Shown in pieces: positions 16,321 through 24,558 of a stretch of DNA of 64,000 nucleotides; positions within the stretch are counted from its first letter, which is position 1; each line of letters starts with the position of its first letter. Source of the DNA: F22 sp963678855 (GTDB lineage Bacteria; Bacteroidota; Bacteroidia; Bacteroidales; Bacteroidaceae); NCBI GenBank assembly GCA_963678855.1, contig OY787448.1:496001-560000 (forward strand). Direction: 5' to 3'. A model generated the notes under the pieces. It ran no database searches. It was not told where the DNA came from and worked only from the letters and a program-made list of their open reading frames with translations. Both the position numbers and the translations under genes were made by a program.

Positions 16321-18873
16321 ATGGAATCTACAATTAGTATACAAAAATTATATTGCTTCTCGGAAGAGACATCCAATAGAGTAACGCTTAAAGCTCAACG
16401 CCGTTTCTTTAGTGAAGACGAGATGGACTGGCTGAATGTGGAAGCTAGTATCGTCAATTTCTCTGATGATATGCCAGTAAACGGCACGCTCACATGTATT
16501 GTAGAAGATCTGACGGGCATAGAACTAGCCAGAGAGACAGTAGACGTGATTCTTGATCCCATAGAAGATGACGTGGTACAGTTCTCTTTCGACATATCAG
16601 AATTTAGTATTGTACTCGAAGACATCAAGGTCTATTGTGAAGGGTATGAAGAAAGAACGCTCTATTTAACTAAACAGAGTGCTCCTGAAGAGTATCATGA
16701 CTGTTTTAAAGTGACAAACTTTATTTCTGCTTACTCTGAGACTTTAAGTGGGGATGTTTCAGACTTCAAGAACTACACTAAGTTTGATTGCGACACTACG
16801 GACAGTGCAACTTTCCTGCTGAATATTGCTGCGAAGCAGGATGAGTATCTCATCAAAGAACTAGATCTCGTCTTCAGTCTGATTGATGACGAGGACAACG
16901 TAGTCGGTACAGAAAGTGTTCGTTCCACGAAGCTGGACGATGAGAGCCGTATGCATTATTTTCGTTACGACACGCCTGTACTAGCCTATTTAGAAGTCGG
17001 CTCGTACACTCTGGAGATTGACTATCTGGGTAAAACTTTCATGCGTGTGCCTATCTCCATAGGACACGAGGATATAGAGGGTAATTTTGAAGTAAACAAA
17101 TTCCTGATTAACCCTGATGTAGGTGATATAGTGGTTCCTCCTTCTGAACAAGATGAGACTGAAGAGACAGCGATTGAGCGACTGCAATCTATGATTGGTC
17201 TACAATCTATCAAAGATAAAATCAATCAGCACTTCAACCTGATCAAACTGCTTAAAGCTCGTGAAGAAGCGGGATTAGTCGCTAAGATTCCCCCACTCCA
17301 TATGGTCTTTACAGGCAATCCTGGAACGGGTAAAACCACGGTAGCAGAACTAATGGGTCAAATCTACAAAGAGTTAGGCATTCTCGAAAAAGGACATGTA
17401 GTGCGTACAGAACGCAGTAAGCTGGTGGGTAAATTTCTAGGTGATACGGAAAGCAACACAGAAGCTGCGATTGCTCAAGCCAAAGGTGGAATACTCTTTA
17501 TCGATGAGGCGTATAATTTATGGGTGAAAGATACGCAGGGACAAAAGAACGATTTTGGTAACCGTGTCATAGAAGCCCTACTCACCAACTTGGCTTCACC
17601 CGATTTTGACTGTATAGTCGTACTAGCAGGGTATCCTGTAGAGATGGAGCATATGCTAAAGTCCAACCCTGGACTAAAATCACGTTTCTCCTATTATTTC
17701 AACTTTGAAGACTATAATGTAGAAGAACTGCTTGAAATAGCCAAGCTGCACATCAAACGTATGCAATATAAACTGGGAGACAAAGCTGAAGAGACCCTGA
17801 AAACTTATATACAAGCGGCCTATAGCCAAAAGACAGCACACTTCGGTAACGCTCGCTTTGTGACTCAGTTACTGAATAGTAAAATCATTCCAAATATGGC
17901 GGGGCGTGTCATGAATGGGGACTCCTATGACGTAGAGATGCTAACCACCATTCACGATGTCGATATACCGACATACGTGCCTATAGAAAACAAACAATAT
18001 ACCTTTGATGAGGCAACTATTTCCAATGCCCTGAATAAACTAGACCAAATGGTCGGCTTAGAGGAAGTTAAAGCAGCGATTCACCGTATCGTTTCGCTGG
18101 CTCGTGTCCGCATACGTCAAGGACAGAATCCGCTTCCCGATGTATTTGAGAGATGGACTTTCACTGGACAAACAGGTACTGGTAAAAGCACAGTCGCACA
18201 GATTTTCACGGAGATACTCTTCGGATTAGGTCTGGTAGATGGCCCACAATTGGTCCAGTTGTCTGGTGAGCAGGTGTATTTTACTCCTTCGCATATGCTT
18301 GACTACCTCTTCAAAAGCGTGTTGAAGCAAAAAGGTGCTAATGTCTTATTTATCGATAGTGATGCAGCTGCCTTTCAGCGTAAATATAAGGCCTTGAATA
18401 TTGAAGAGATCCAAGCTCGAATTGCCAATCTGTCTGTGGAAACTCAAAAAGAATTCGTCTTAATCGTGGCGGAACATGAAGCGAGTACTACAAGCTCGGA
18501 TTACACGGTAGCCAATAATTCACATGCCATCTCTCACACATGGCATTTTGCAGAAAGATCTGCGGACGAACTGTTACAGGTGGCCAAACAATTTATTGGT
18601 GAAGCTGGATTTAGCATGGACACATCTGCTTGCAAGCAATTGGAAACTTTCATTCAAGATCTCCAGCAAAGTCGTCCACAGGAGGCTAATCTAAGAGGTA
18701 TCAAGGAACTAATTGACAACCTACTAGAAATTGTCTACTTACGACTAAGCAAGGATATGGGAAGCACACAAGATGATTTTGCTCTTCATATCCTTCCTGA
18801 AGATACTGAGAATGTAGTCAACCATATCCTGACTATCACCCCTCAACGTCAAACTAAAATCGGATTTAAATAA
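16321..18873 (+). CDS. Double AAA+ ATPase (CbbX/SpoVK-like), second gene of the cassette
   Basis: The 850-aa protein starts with ~260 residues of beta-rich sequence of unknown family, possibly two immunoglobulin-like sandwiches. AAA domain 1 has Walker A GNPGTGKTT (332-340, K338), Walker B LFIDEAYN (D395, E396), and the downstream LKSRFSYYFNF arginine-finger-like segment typical of the CbbX/SpoVK/EccA group. AAA domain 2 has a normal Walker A GQTGTGKST (616-624, K622) but Walker B LFIDSDAA (D679, S680), lacking the catalytic glutamate. It could bind ATP but probably hydrolyses it poorly. It overlaps the RyR gene by one base (TAATG), showing translational coupling. Confidence 0.9.
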   Translation: MESTISIQKLYCFSEETSNRVTLKAQRRFFSEDEMDWLNVEASIVNFSDDMPVNGTLTCIVEDLTGIELARETVDVILDPIEDDVVQFSFDISEFSIVLEDIKVYCEGYEERTLYLTKQSAPEEYHDCFKVTNFISAYSETLSGDVSDFKNYTKFDCDTTDSATFLLNIAAKQDEYLIKELDLVFSLIDDEDNVVGTESVRSTKLDDESRMHYFRYDTPVLAYLEVGSYTLEIDYLGKTFMRVPISIGHEDIEGNFEVNKFLINPDVGDIVVPPSEQDETEETAIERLQSMIGLQSIKDKINQHFNLIKLLKAREEAGLVAKIPPLHMVFTGNPGTGKTTVAELMGQIYKELGILEKGHVVRTERSKLVGKFLGDTESNTEAAIAQAKGGILFIDEAYNLWVKDTQGQKNDFGNRVIEALLTNLASPDFDCIVVLAGYPVEMEHMLKSNPGLKSRFSYYFNFEDYNVEELLEIAKLHIKRMQYKLGDKAEETLKTYIQAAYSQKTAHFGNARFVTQLLNSKIIPNMAGRVMNGDSYDVEMLTTIHDVDIPTYVPIENKQYTFDEATISNALNKLDQMVGLEEVKAAIHRIVSLARVRIRQGQNPLPDVFERWTFTGQTGTGKSTVAQIFTEILFGLGLVDGPQLVQLSGEQVYFTPSHMLDYLFKSVLKQKGANVLFIDSDAAAFQRKYKALNIEEIQARIANLSVETQKEFVLIVAEHEASTTSSDYTVANNSHAISHTWHFAERSADELLQVAKQFIGEAGFSMDTSACKQLETFIQDLQQSRPQEANLRGIKELIDNLLEIVYLRLSKDMGSTQDDFALHILPEDTENVVNHILTITPQRQTKIGFK

Positions 18874-19160
18874 TGAAGCACTATATTCCTGAACCAATAG
18901 ACACCTCTGATGTAGAATTGGATGAGTCTCTATTAGCCCTATCAGATATTATCGCCAAAAATGTCCACGAAAACTGGTCAAAGAAGCGCATGGATGAGGG
19001 CTGGACCTATGGTGAAGTGCGTGACGATAATCACAAGCATCATCCGTGCTTGGTGGCATATGAAGAATTAACTGAAGTAGAAAAAGCTTACGACCGACAA
19101 ACGGCATACGAGACTATTAAATTACTAAAAACATTAGGCTACGAAATACATAAAAAATAG
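18873..19160 (+). CDS. Stand-alone RyR (ryanodine receptor repeat) domain protein, third gene of the cassette
   Basis: The whole 95-aa protein is one RyR domain: IAKNVHENWSKKRMDEGW, then YGEVRDDNHKHHPCLVAYEE, then EKAYDRQTAYETIKLLKTLGY. This domain is repeated in animal ryanodine receptors; bacterial copies are known in phages and in gene neighbourhoods linked to NAD/ADP-ribose metabolism and to conflict systems, and a ligand-binding role has been proposed. It could be the ligand sensor or adaptor for the AAA protein. Its ATG overlaps the AAA stop (TAATG). No clear terminator follows. Confidence 0.9.
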   Translation: MKHYIPEPIDTSDVELDESLLALSDIIAKNVHENWSKKRMDEGWTYGEVRDDNHKHHPCLVAYEELTEVEKAYDRQTAYETIKLLKTLGYEIHKK

Positions 19161-19323
19161 CTGCTTATAGTTATCAACTGTAAGATAAAACAATAACCGA
19201 GGCAAGTGACTTTGACAATCTGTCACTTACTAAAGTGAATTGCGCACGGATATACTGCCTACCTTGAGAGATAGTCTTCTTTATTTAATACCTGTTTGGT
19301 TGTCTCACAAAGATACTAAAAGA

Positions 19324-20331
19324 TTACTCAAATCCAATATAATCTATCTCTGCACCACCCCAAACAGCATCGCCATTCACCCATATTCTTAGCTTAGTGA
19401 TTCTTCCTGACCATTCACCACTGGACAGATCAAAAGCGAGTGTTTCAAACTGTGGCGACATCATTTGAATGGGAAGTTCTACATGATGCCATGTATCAAT
19501 CTTATCACGCTGCCATTCCAAACGCAGCGTGTTTGCCACGCTGCGATTACGTATTCTAATCATTAAAGTCGTGTACTCGCAAGTGTTTCTAAGCCTCTTG
19601 GTTTGCTCAATGCTCACCTTATCGCCAAGATAGCTCATCCGTAAAGCTTTGTCCTTGACGGCCACCTCTAGCGCACCACTAGTTACCCAACCTTCATCAT
19701 TATTGTTTTGATTGAAATTAAAGAAGATACCATTGTCCATTCTTCCAGAAGGTCTTTTCTCTACAGACATAGTAGGTGTAGTACACGTTCCAAAGAAATG
19801 ATTCCCTGGTGCAGAATCTTCATTCGTTAATCTCTCCGTTTCATTGGACCACAACACATTGTTCACTGTAAATAATCCACGCATCACTTGAGCCATTCGA
19901 CCAATATGACAAAGGCTATCAGTTTCCATACAAAGCATCACTACCGGGACATCATAGACAGACAACTGTTTCAGCTGCAAAGCGACCATTTTGACATGTT
20001 CGAGCAGGATCTGATTCCTAAAATCTTCATCCTCAAACTTAGGAAATACAGGCTTATATCCCCACGCTACAATGCCACCTTTTTTGGCCCAATTATAAGA
20101 TTCAGGCACAATCGTCGCCTGAGTAGACTCTGTAAACGGAAAGACTTTAACAGCCATAGTCTGTCCTTGCACAGAATCGATATACTGACGCAAAGCCAAA
20201 GTATTTGGAGACGCTTGCGTATAGTCCCCAAAGAACAAAGAATTATGTCCAGATGATTCCTGAGCCATCGTAGGAATGACAGCACATACAGCCACTAGAA
20301 AAGCAGCGAAAGATTGGATATTTTTTTTCAT
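19324..20331 (-). CDS. Secreted GH26-like protein with C-terminal carbohydrate-binding-like region
   Basis: A signal peptide is cut after about residue 23 (TMA-QE). Residues ~30-185 resemble a GH26 mannanase barrel: WAKKGGIVAWGY, then HVKMVALQLKQLSVYDVPVV followed by MLCMETD where GH26 enzymes have the acid/base PLHE, then VNNVLWSNE where they have the NLIW strand. The region is much shorter than a full GH26 barrel (about 300 aa), and I see no second catalytic Glu, so activity is doubtful. The C-terminal ~120 residues look like a beta-sandwich (galactose-binding-like). A perfect inverted repeat touches its start codon. Confidence 0.5.
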   Translation of the reverse strand: MKKNIQSFAAFLVAVCAVIPTMAQESSGHNSLFFGDYTQASPNTLALRQYIDSVQGQTMAVKVFPFTESTQATIVPESYNWAKKGGIVAWGYKPVFPKFEDEDFRNQILLEHVKMVALQLKQLSVYDVPVVMLCMETDSLCHIGRMAQVMRGLFTVNNVLWSNETERLTNEDSAPGNHFFGTCTTPTMSVEKRPSGRMDNGIFFNFNQNNNDEGWVTSGALEVAVKDKALRMSYLGDKVSIEQTKRLRNTCEYTTLMIRIRNRSVANTLRLEWQRDKIDTWHHVELPIQMMSPQFETLAFDLSSGEWSGRITKLRIWVNGDAVWGGAEIDYIGFE

Positions 20332-20369
20332 ATTTGAGCTATTTAGTATGTTCTAATAGCTCAAATATA
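20331..20369 (-). promoter_or_regulatory. 13-bp inverted repeat spanning the -7 element and start codon
   Basis: Arms 20331-20343 (TATTTGAGCTATT) and 20355-20367 are perfect complements with an 11-nt spacer. On the minus strand the upstream arm overlaps a TATATTTG -7 box (20369 to 20362), and the downstream arm ends on the A of the ATG. It may be an operator or an RNA hairpin hiding the start site. Confidence 0.6.
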
Positions 20370-20434
20370 CATGAAAAAAAGCGGTTTCTATTCCGTTAGG
20401 TAATATAGTTGCAGGATTTAACAGTTTCACCTTC

Positions 20435-21196
20435 TTACACAGCGACTTTCTCACCGTCTTGCGGGATAACTAGGCGTGTAGACACACTCTTTTCGTTGGC
20501 AAAAGCTCTTAATGCCTCACGCGTAACAGTGCAGTGATCTAGCGATTCCATATGCATAGCCACCACTGTAGCTTCAGGAGCATCTAAGGCAGCTTGTACC
20601 GTATCTTCTGCATTCATCAAAATCTGATGTTGTCCTGCTAGTTGAGCCCCACCAGAGTGCGTCAAGATAATATCTGGTTGATATTCACGAATGACTTCTT
20701 TTACTTGCTTGTCATATAGGCAATCACCAATCCAATAGATAGTAGGATAGTCAGGTGCCTGTAGTACAAAACCAGATACAGTGCCTAGCATCTCAAGAGT
20801 AGGCACTGGACCATGTACACCATCCGCACGAACGATGCGAATACCGTCCCATTCCAAAGCATCGTCTACAATTTGCACACTTTCGAAGCCATAGCCACTG
20901 ACCATTTCTTGATCAAAAGGCTGACAGATAATAGGTAATTTTTTATCTAGTACTTGCACAGCAAATGGATCCATATGATCAGGATGTGCGTGTGTCAACA
21001 ACACAGCATCAATACCTTCAGTGATATCCCCTACCGACATATTCAAATCCAAAGTAGGATTTAAGTTCTTATCTGGAGTCACGAAAGACGTAAAGCTGTT
21101 CTTTGGTGACAACATAGGGTCAGTCAACAAAACTTTACCTGCATACTCAATTCTCATGGTCGCATTGCGAACTAGTTGGATGGTTACTTTTTTCAT
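20435..21196 (-). CDS. Metallo-beta-lactamase fold hydrolase (UlaG-like)
   Basis: The 253-aa cytoplasmic protein carries the metal motif THAHPDH (about 68-74), the IGDCLY aspartate ligand, and a late histidine in VVAMHMESLDHC. It begins MKKVTIQLVRNATMRIEYAG, where UlaG-like enzymes have LIRNATLKITYAG. Members hydrolyse lactones, phosphodiesters or similar bonds; several are annotated only as MBL-fold metallo-hydrolases. It is monocistronic on the minus strand with AraC upstream. Substrate unknown. Confidence 0.85.
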   Translation of the reverse strand: MKKVTIQLVRNATMRIEYAGKVLLTDPMLSPKNSFTSFVTPDKNLNPTLDLNMSVGDITEGIDAVLLTHAHPDHMDPFAVQVLDKKLPIICQPFDQEMVSGYGFESVQIVDDALEWDGIRIVRADGVHGPVPTLEMLGTVSGFVLQAPDYPTIYWIGDCLYDKQVKEVIREYQPDIILTHSGGAQLAGQHQILMNAEDTVQAALDAPEATVVAMHMESLDHCTVTREALRAFANEKSVSTRLVIPQDGEKVAV

Positions 21197-21292
21197 TGCT
21201 TTATCTATTTAATTTATTGATACTGCAAAGATCGGTTTTTTACATATCCTAGAGGCTACCAACTTTGATTGCAATCCTACCAATTTGATAAA

Positions 21293-22159
21293 TTAGTCTA
21301 TATGACCTTCTGCACTGCGATAACTTACAGGCGTCACTCCTACATTCTTCTTAAAGAATCGAATCAGGTGTTGGGGTTCTGAGAAATTCAGTTCATTTGC
21401 TATTTCATCTACAGTTTTATGACTATATCGAAGTTCTTTTTTTACCTCTTGCACAAGGCGTTGTTTTAACAGTTGACTTGCCGATACATTATACTGCTCT
21501 TTGACTACCTTATTGAGAGTAACTCTAGAAAGCGTCATTTCTCGTACATAATCATCCACCAGATGCCACTCACGGATATGCTCCTCAAGCATCTTTTTGT
21601 ACTGATAAGCCCAAGTATTTATAGGGGTTTGCGTAGACAGCTCATGCAAAGTACAGTAGTCTCGGTTGATTTTGCTCAGTAGGTAATACAGCAAAGCACG
21701 GATGATATGAGCACTATCAAACTTAGGATGCACCAACTCGTCCTTCATCTCATCACAAAGCTTTTGCATCATGTCCATAAAATTTTGCTCGACAGATAAG
21801 TATACAGGATGCTGTTGTTGGTAAAAGAACTGCATACGGTAGGAAAAGAACTGATCAGAAAAGAATTCATTCAGAAAGTCCTCTTGAAAAATAAGATAGC
21901 CAGCATCGATGTCCTCTTCATTGACCTTCCACTGACGCTTTTCAAATGGCGAAATAAAAACCAATAAGTTATCCCTCAACTCTATAGTTCTAGTATCTAG
22001 TATCAGCGTACCTTTTCCCTTGCGGAAAAAGATAATCTCGAAAAAGTCTGTATTGTGTACTTCATCCGTGAAAAATTTACCGACGAAATCATTGAAGGTA
22101 CCGATATTCATGAGAAGTTCGACTCCACAAGCTGATTTATGAAAATGTATCGTATGCAT
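21293..22159 (-). CDS. AraC-family transcriptional regulator
   Basis: The 288-aa protein has an N-terminal cupin-like sensing region (about 1-150) and a C-terminal double helix-turn-helix: VREMTLSRVTLNKVVKEQY, then TVDEIANELNFSEPQHLIRF, then GVTPVSYR. The ATG at 22159 is chosen because the longer in-frame TTG (22198) lies inside the upstream truncated NTF2-like gene. It follows that remnant by 4 bp and probably shares its promoter. The MBL hydrolase downstream is a possible target. Confidence 0.88.
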   Translation of the reverse strand: MHTIHFHKSACGVELLMNIGTFNDFVGKFFTDEVHNTDFFEIIFFRKGKGTLILDTRTIELRDNLLVFISPFEKRQWKVNEEDIDAGYLIFQEDFLNEFFSDQFFSYRMQFFYQQQHPVYLSVEQNFMDMMQKLCDEMKDELVHPKFDSAHIIRALLYYLLSKINRDYCTLHELSTQTPINTWAYQYKKMLEEHIREWHLVDDYVREMTLSRVTLNKVVKEQYNVSASQLLKQRLVQEVKKELRYSHKTVDEIANELNFSEPQHLIRFFKKNVGVTPVSYRSAEGHID

Positions 22160-22163
22160 AACA

Positions 22164-22361
22164 TTATTTCTCGACGATGCACACCATATCGGCCGCAAAA
22201 AATTCTACTTCAAATATGTCTTTAATGGCAGCCCTACCTATCACAGGGGCATTAGCTACTTGATGATTAAAAACATCTTCGGCATATAAATCACCAATAG
22301 CTTCTACATCTGCATTGTTGAAATACTCAACAGATTTCTCTAAAATATCAATGGGAGTCAT
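22164..22361 (-). pseudogene. NTF2/SnoaL-like protein, C-terminal half missing
   Basis: The 65 residues match the first half of a small NTF2-fold family (YFNNADVEAIGDLYAED, NHQVANAPVIGRAAI, FFAADMVCIVE), whose members are normally about 115-130 aa. After VCIVEK the frame stops with TAA, where relatives continue with several more strands. Half an NTF2 cone cannot form the usual pocket, so this is probably a broken gene. The AraC start lies 4 bp downstream, suggesting a deletion brought it here. A TATCTTTG -7 box (22402 to 22395) is upstream. Confidence 0.6.
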
Positions 22362-22457
22362 ACGTGTTGTTTTTTATTTTAGTTCTATAATGTTCAAAGA
22401 TAGCAATTATGTCGAAGTGATTTGTGTATATGCATCTTTTTTTTTAATTTTACAGGA

Positions 22458-23039
22458 ATGAATAATAGATTGAAGATACATATAAAGCATATGGTATGTC
22501 CACGGTGCATCAGCGCTGTGGGACGCATCATGAACGAACTAGACATACCTTTCACTCCGCCCATTTTACTAGGCGAACTCGAATTGGTCTCTCCGCTTTC
22601 TTTTGAGCAAAAAGAGGCATTATCGGCTGCATTGTCAGATGCTGGTTTTGTACTATTGGAAGAAAAGGAAGATGTACAGATCAGCCGCATCAAGCAGGTG
22701 ATTATTGAATGGATACATCACGGACGACAAGGTCCTAAGAAAATCAATGTATCGCAGTATATAGCTCAGGAAGTAGGTGCCAACTATTCCAGTCTAAGCA
22801 AGCTATTCTCTTCATACGAAGGAATTACGATAGAAAAGTACATCATTAAGCAAAAGATAGAACGTGCAAAGGAACTCCTTATATACGGAGATCAGAGTCT
22901 CACCGAGATATCCTATTCATTGGATTACAGCAGTCCGCAGCATTTATCCAGACAGTTTAAACAAGTGACTGGAATGTCCCCCACAGATTTTCAACATACT
23001 CATGGACATCTGCTTAGAAAACCACTAAATGAAGTATAA
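22458..23039 (+). CDS. AraC-type regulator with N-terminal CxxC metal-binding-like domain
   Basis: The 193-aa protein is unusual. The first ~70 residues resemble a heavy-metal-associated (HMA) domain: IKHMVCPRCISAVGRIMNEL with C14 and C17, and later SAALSDAGFVLL. The C-terminal ~100 residues are an AraC helix-turn-helix pair (VSQYIAQEVGANYSSLSKLF, SLTEISYSLDYSSPQHLSRQ). I use the ATG at 22458, preceded by CAGGA; longer frames begin in low-complexity sequence. The permease 82 bp downstream carries its own CxxC HMA domain, so this is probably a metal-sensing regulator of that transporter. Confidence 0.82.
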   Translation: MNNRLKIHIKHMVCPRCISAVGRIMNELDIPFTPPILLGELELVSPLSFEQKEALSAALSDAGFVLLEEKEDVQISRIKQVIIEWIHHGRQGPKKINVSQYIAQEVGANYSSLSKLFSSYEGITIEKYIIKQKIERAKELLIYGDQSLTEISYSLDYSSPQHLSRQFKQVTGMSPTDFQHTHGHLLRKPLNEV

Positions 23040-23121
23040 CTAAATTGTATACATTCAATCCAGAATAGTGTACAGCTATAAGTGTAATTATCTAGATCTT
23101 TGCAGAAAATAAACATAGAAT

Positions 23122-24384
23122 ATGATGAATTATATTACACAATTTCTGGAAGATTTTATCACCATTATGACAGAAATGGCTCCTTATCTATTGATGGGCT
23201 TTTTCTTCGCAGGGGTATTGCATGCATTTTTACCTCAAAAACATATACAGCGCTACTTCAATGGGCACCCATTTCTGTCCTCATTGTATGCCAGTGTGCT
23301 AGGCATCCCATTGCCGCTATGCTCTTGTGGTGTGATTCCTACTGGAACGGCTTTTTATAAGAATGGAGCATCAAAAAGCAGCACAGTATCTTTCTTAATC
23401 TCTACGCCACAGACAGGTGTAGATAGCCTATTAGCGACCTATGCTTTGATGGGCTTACCCATGATGATTATACGTCCTATCACCTCCTTTATCACTGGTG
23501 TTCTAGGCGGTACTTGGGCTGGATACAGTAGCAACAAAGGCGGTGACAAGACTCAAGCACCAGATACATGTTGTAGTACAGCATCGCAGACGCCTACAAC
23601 TTTCAAAGATAAAGTACGACTTGCACTACGTTATGGTTTCATAGACTTTATGCAAGACACCGCCAAGTGGCTACTACTAGGTTTGGTCCTTGCGGCACTG
23701 GTATCTGTAGTGATTCCAGATAACCTAATGAGCATATTGCATCTATCTCCAATTGTACAGATGATATTGATATTGGTCTTCTCCATCCCATTTTATGTAT
23801 GTGCTACAGGATCTATCCCTCTAGCAGCCATGCTAATTTTGAAAGGTGTCAGTCCTGGTGCAGCCTTTATCCTGCTGATGGCTGGCCCTGCAACCAATCT
23901 AGCCACAATGACTGTGATTGGGAAAGTGATGGGTAGAAAAACGCTAGGTATCTATTTGACTAGTATCATTATAGGCGCTTTAGCTACAGCCCTACTGATA
24001 GACTATGTTTTCCCAGCAAGCTGGTTTAGCAACACCATGCACACCGCGATGTCTCACGACCATGATGCTCATAGTTTATCATGGATATACATATCCAGTG
24101 CTGTACTTTTAGCAAGCTTAATGCTATACAGCTATATAACCCGAAAATTTGGCAGAAAGAAATTAACGACAACACACGGCCAGCAAGTAGTGGTTTTTCA
24201 AGTAGACGGAATGACCTGCAATCACTGTAAGAAGAATGTGGAAACATGCGTAAGTGCACTGAAAGGTATAGATTCGGCCGTGGTCGACCTTTCCAAAAAG
24301 AGACTTACCGTAAGCGGAGATCATGTAGACATGGATGCGGTAAAACATTGTGTGGAGGAGTTAGGATATTCTTTCATTCAATAA
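23122..24384 (+). CDS. Permease of the SO_0444 Cu/Zn efflux type with C-terminal HMA domain
   Basis: The 420-aa inner-membrane protein belongs to the YraQ/ArsP-like permease group (DUF318). About eight to ten membrane helices surround the conserved PLPLCSCGVIPTGTAFYKNG (in the first half) and VCATGSIPLAAMLILKG (second half). A short Cys-rich loop (DTCCSTA) separates the halves. The last ~70 residues form an HMA domain, VDGMTCNHCKKNVETC, with C366 and C369. Together with the CxxC-AraC gene upstream it forms a probable copper/zinc (or arsenic-type) resistance pair; the metal is not shown by sequence. Confidence 0.88.
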   Translation: MMNYITQFLEDFITIMTEMAPYLLMGFFFAGVLHAFLPQKHIQRYFNGHPFLSSLYASVLGIPLPLCSCGVIPTGTAFYKNGASKSSTVSFLISTPQTGVDSLLATYALMGLPMMIIRPITSFITGVLGGTWAGYSSNKGGDKTQAPDTCCSTASQTPTTFKDKVRLALRYGFIDFMQDTAKWLLLGLVLAALVSVVIPDNLMSILHLSPIVQMILILVFSIPFYVCATGSIPLAAMLILKGVSPGAAFILLMAGPATNLATMTVIGKVMGRKTLGIYLTSIIIGALATALLIDYVFPASWFSNTMHTAMSHDHDAHSLSWIYISSAVLLASLMLYSYITRKFGRKKLTTTHGQQVVVFQVDGMTCNHCKKNVETCVSALKGIDSAVVDLSKKRLTVSGDHVDMDAVKHCVEELGYSFIQ

Positions 24385-24531
24385 TTTGTTCTGTTAGCAC
24401 AAAGAGGGCTTCTCAGTGATGAGTGGCTCTCTTTTATGCTTATAATTGTTTATGAGATAGGTCGATTGGAATCGCACACAAGAAAAACAATAAAACCTTT
24501 CTTTAAGTTATATTTTTTCATTACTTTTGTG

Positions 24532-24539
24532 CATCCAAT
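24532..24539 (+). promoter_or_regulatory. -7 element of the GH2 gene
   Basis: TACTTTTG matches TAnnTTTG and lies 19 bp before the ATG at 24559. It rules out the longer in-frame start at 24436. No clear -33 element is seen. Confidence 0.55.
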
Positions 24540-24558
24540 AACCTATTTAATACATAAA

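Noticed and set aside
11608..19160. The cassette as a mobile element.
   Set aside because: No integrase, transposase, direct repeats or tRNA site at its ends.
19204..19228. Seven-bp hairpin after the RyR gene as its terminator.
   Set aside because: No T run follows; too weak to call.
22164..22198. Longer TTG start of the AraC gene at 22198.
   Set aside because: It overlaps the truncated NTF2-like coding sequence; ATG at 22159 fits better.
24436..24558. Longer start of the GH2 gene at 24436.
   Set aside because: It crosses the -7 element and puts sequence before a clean signal peptide.
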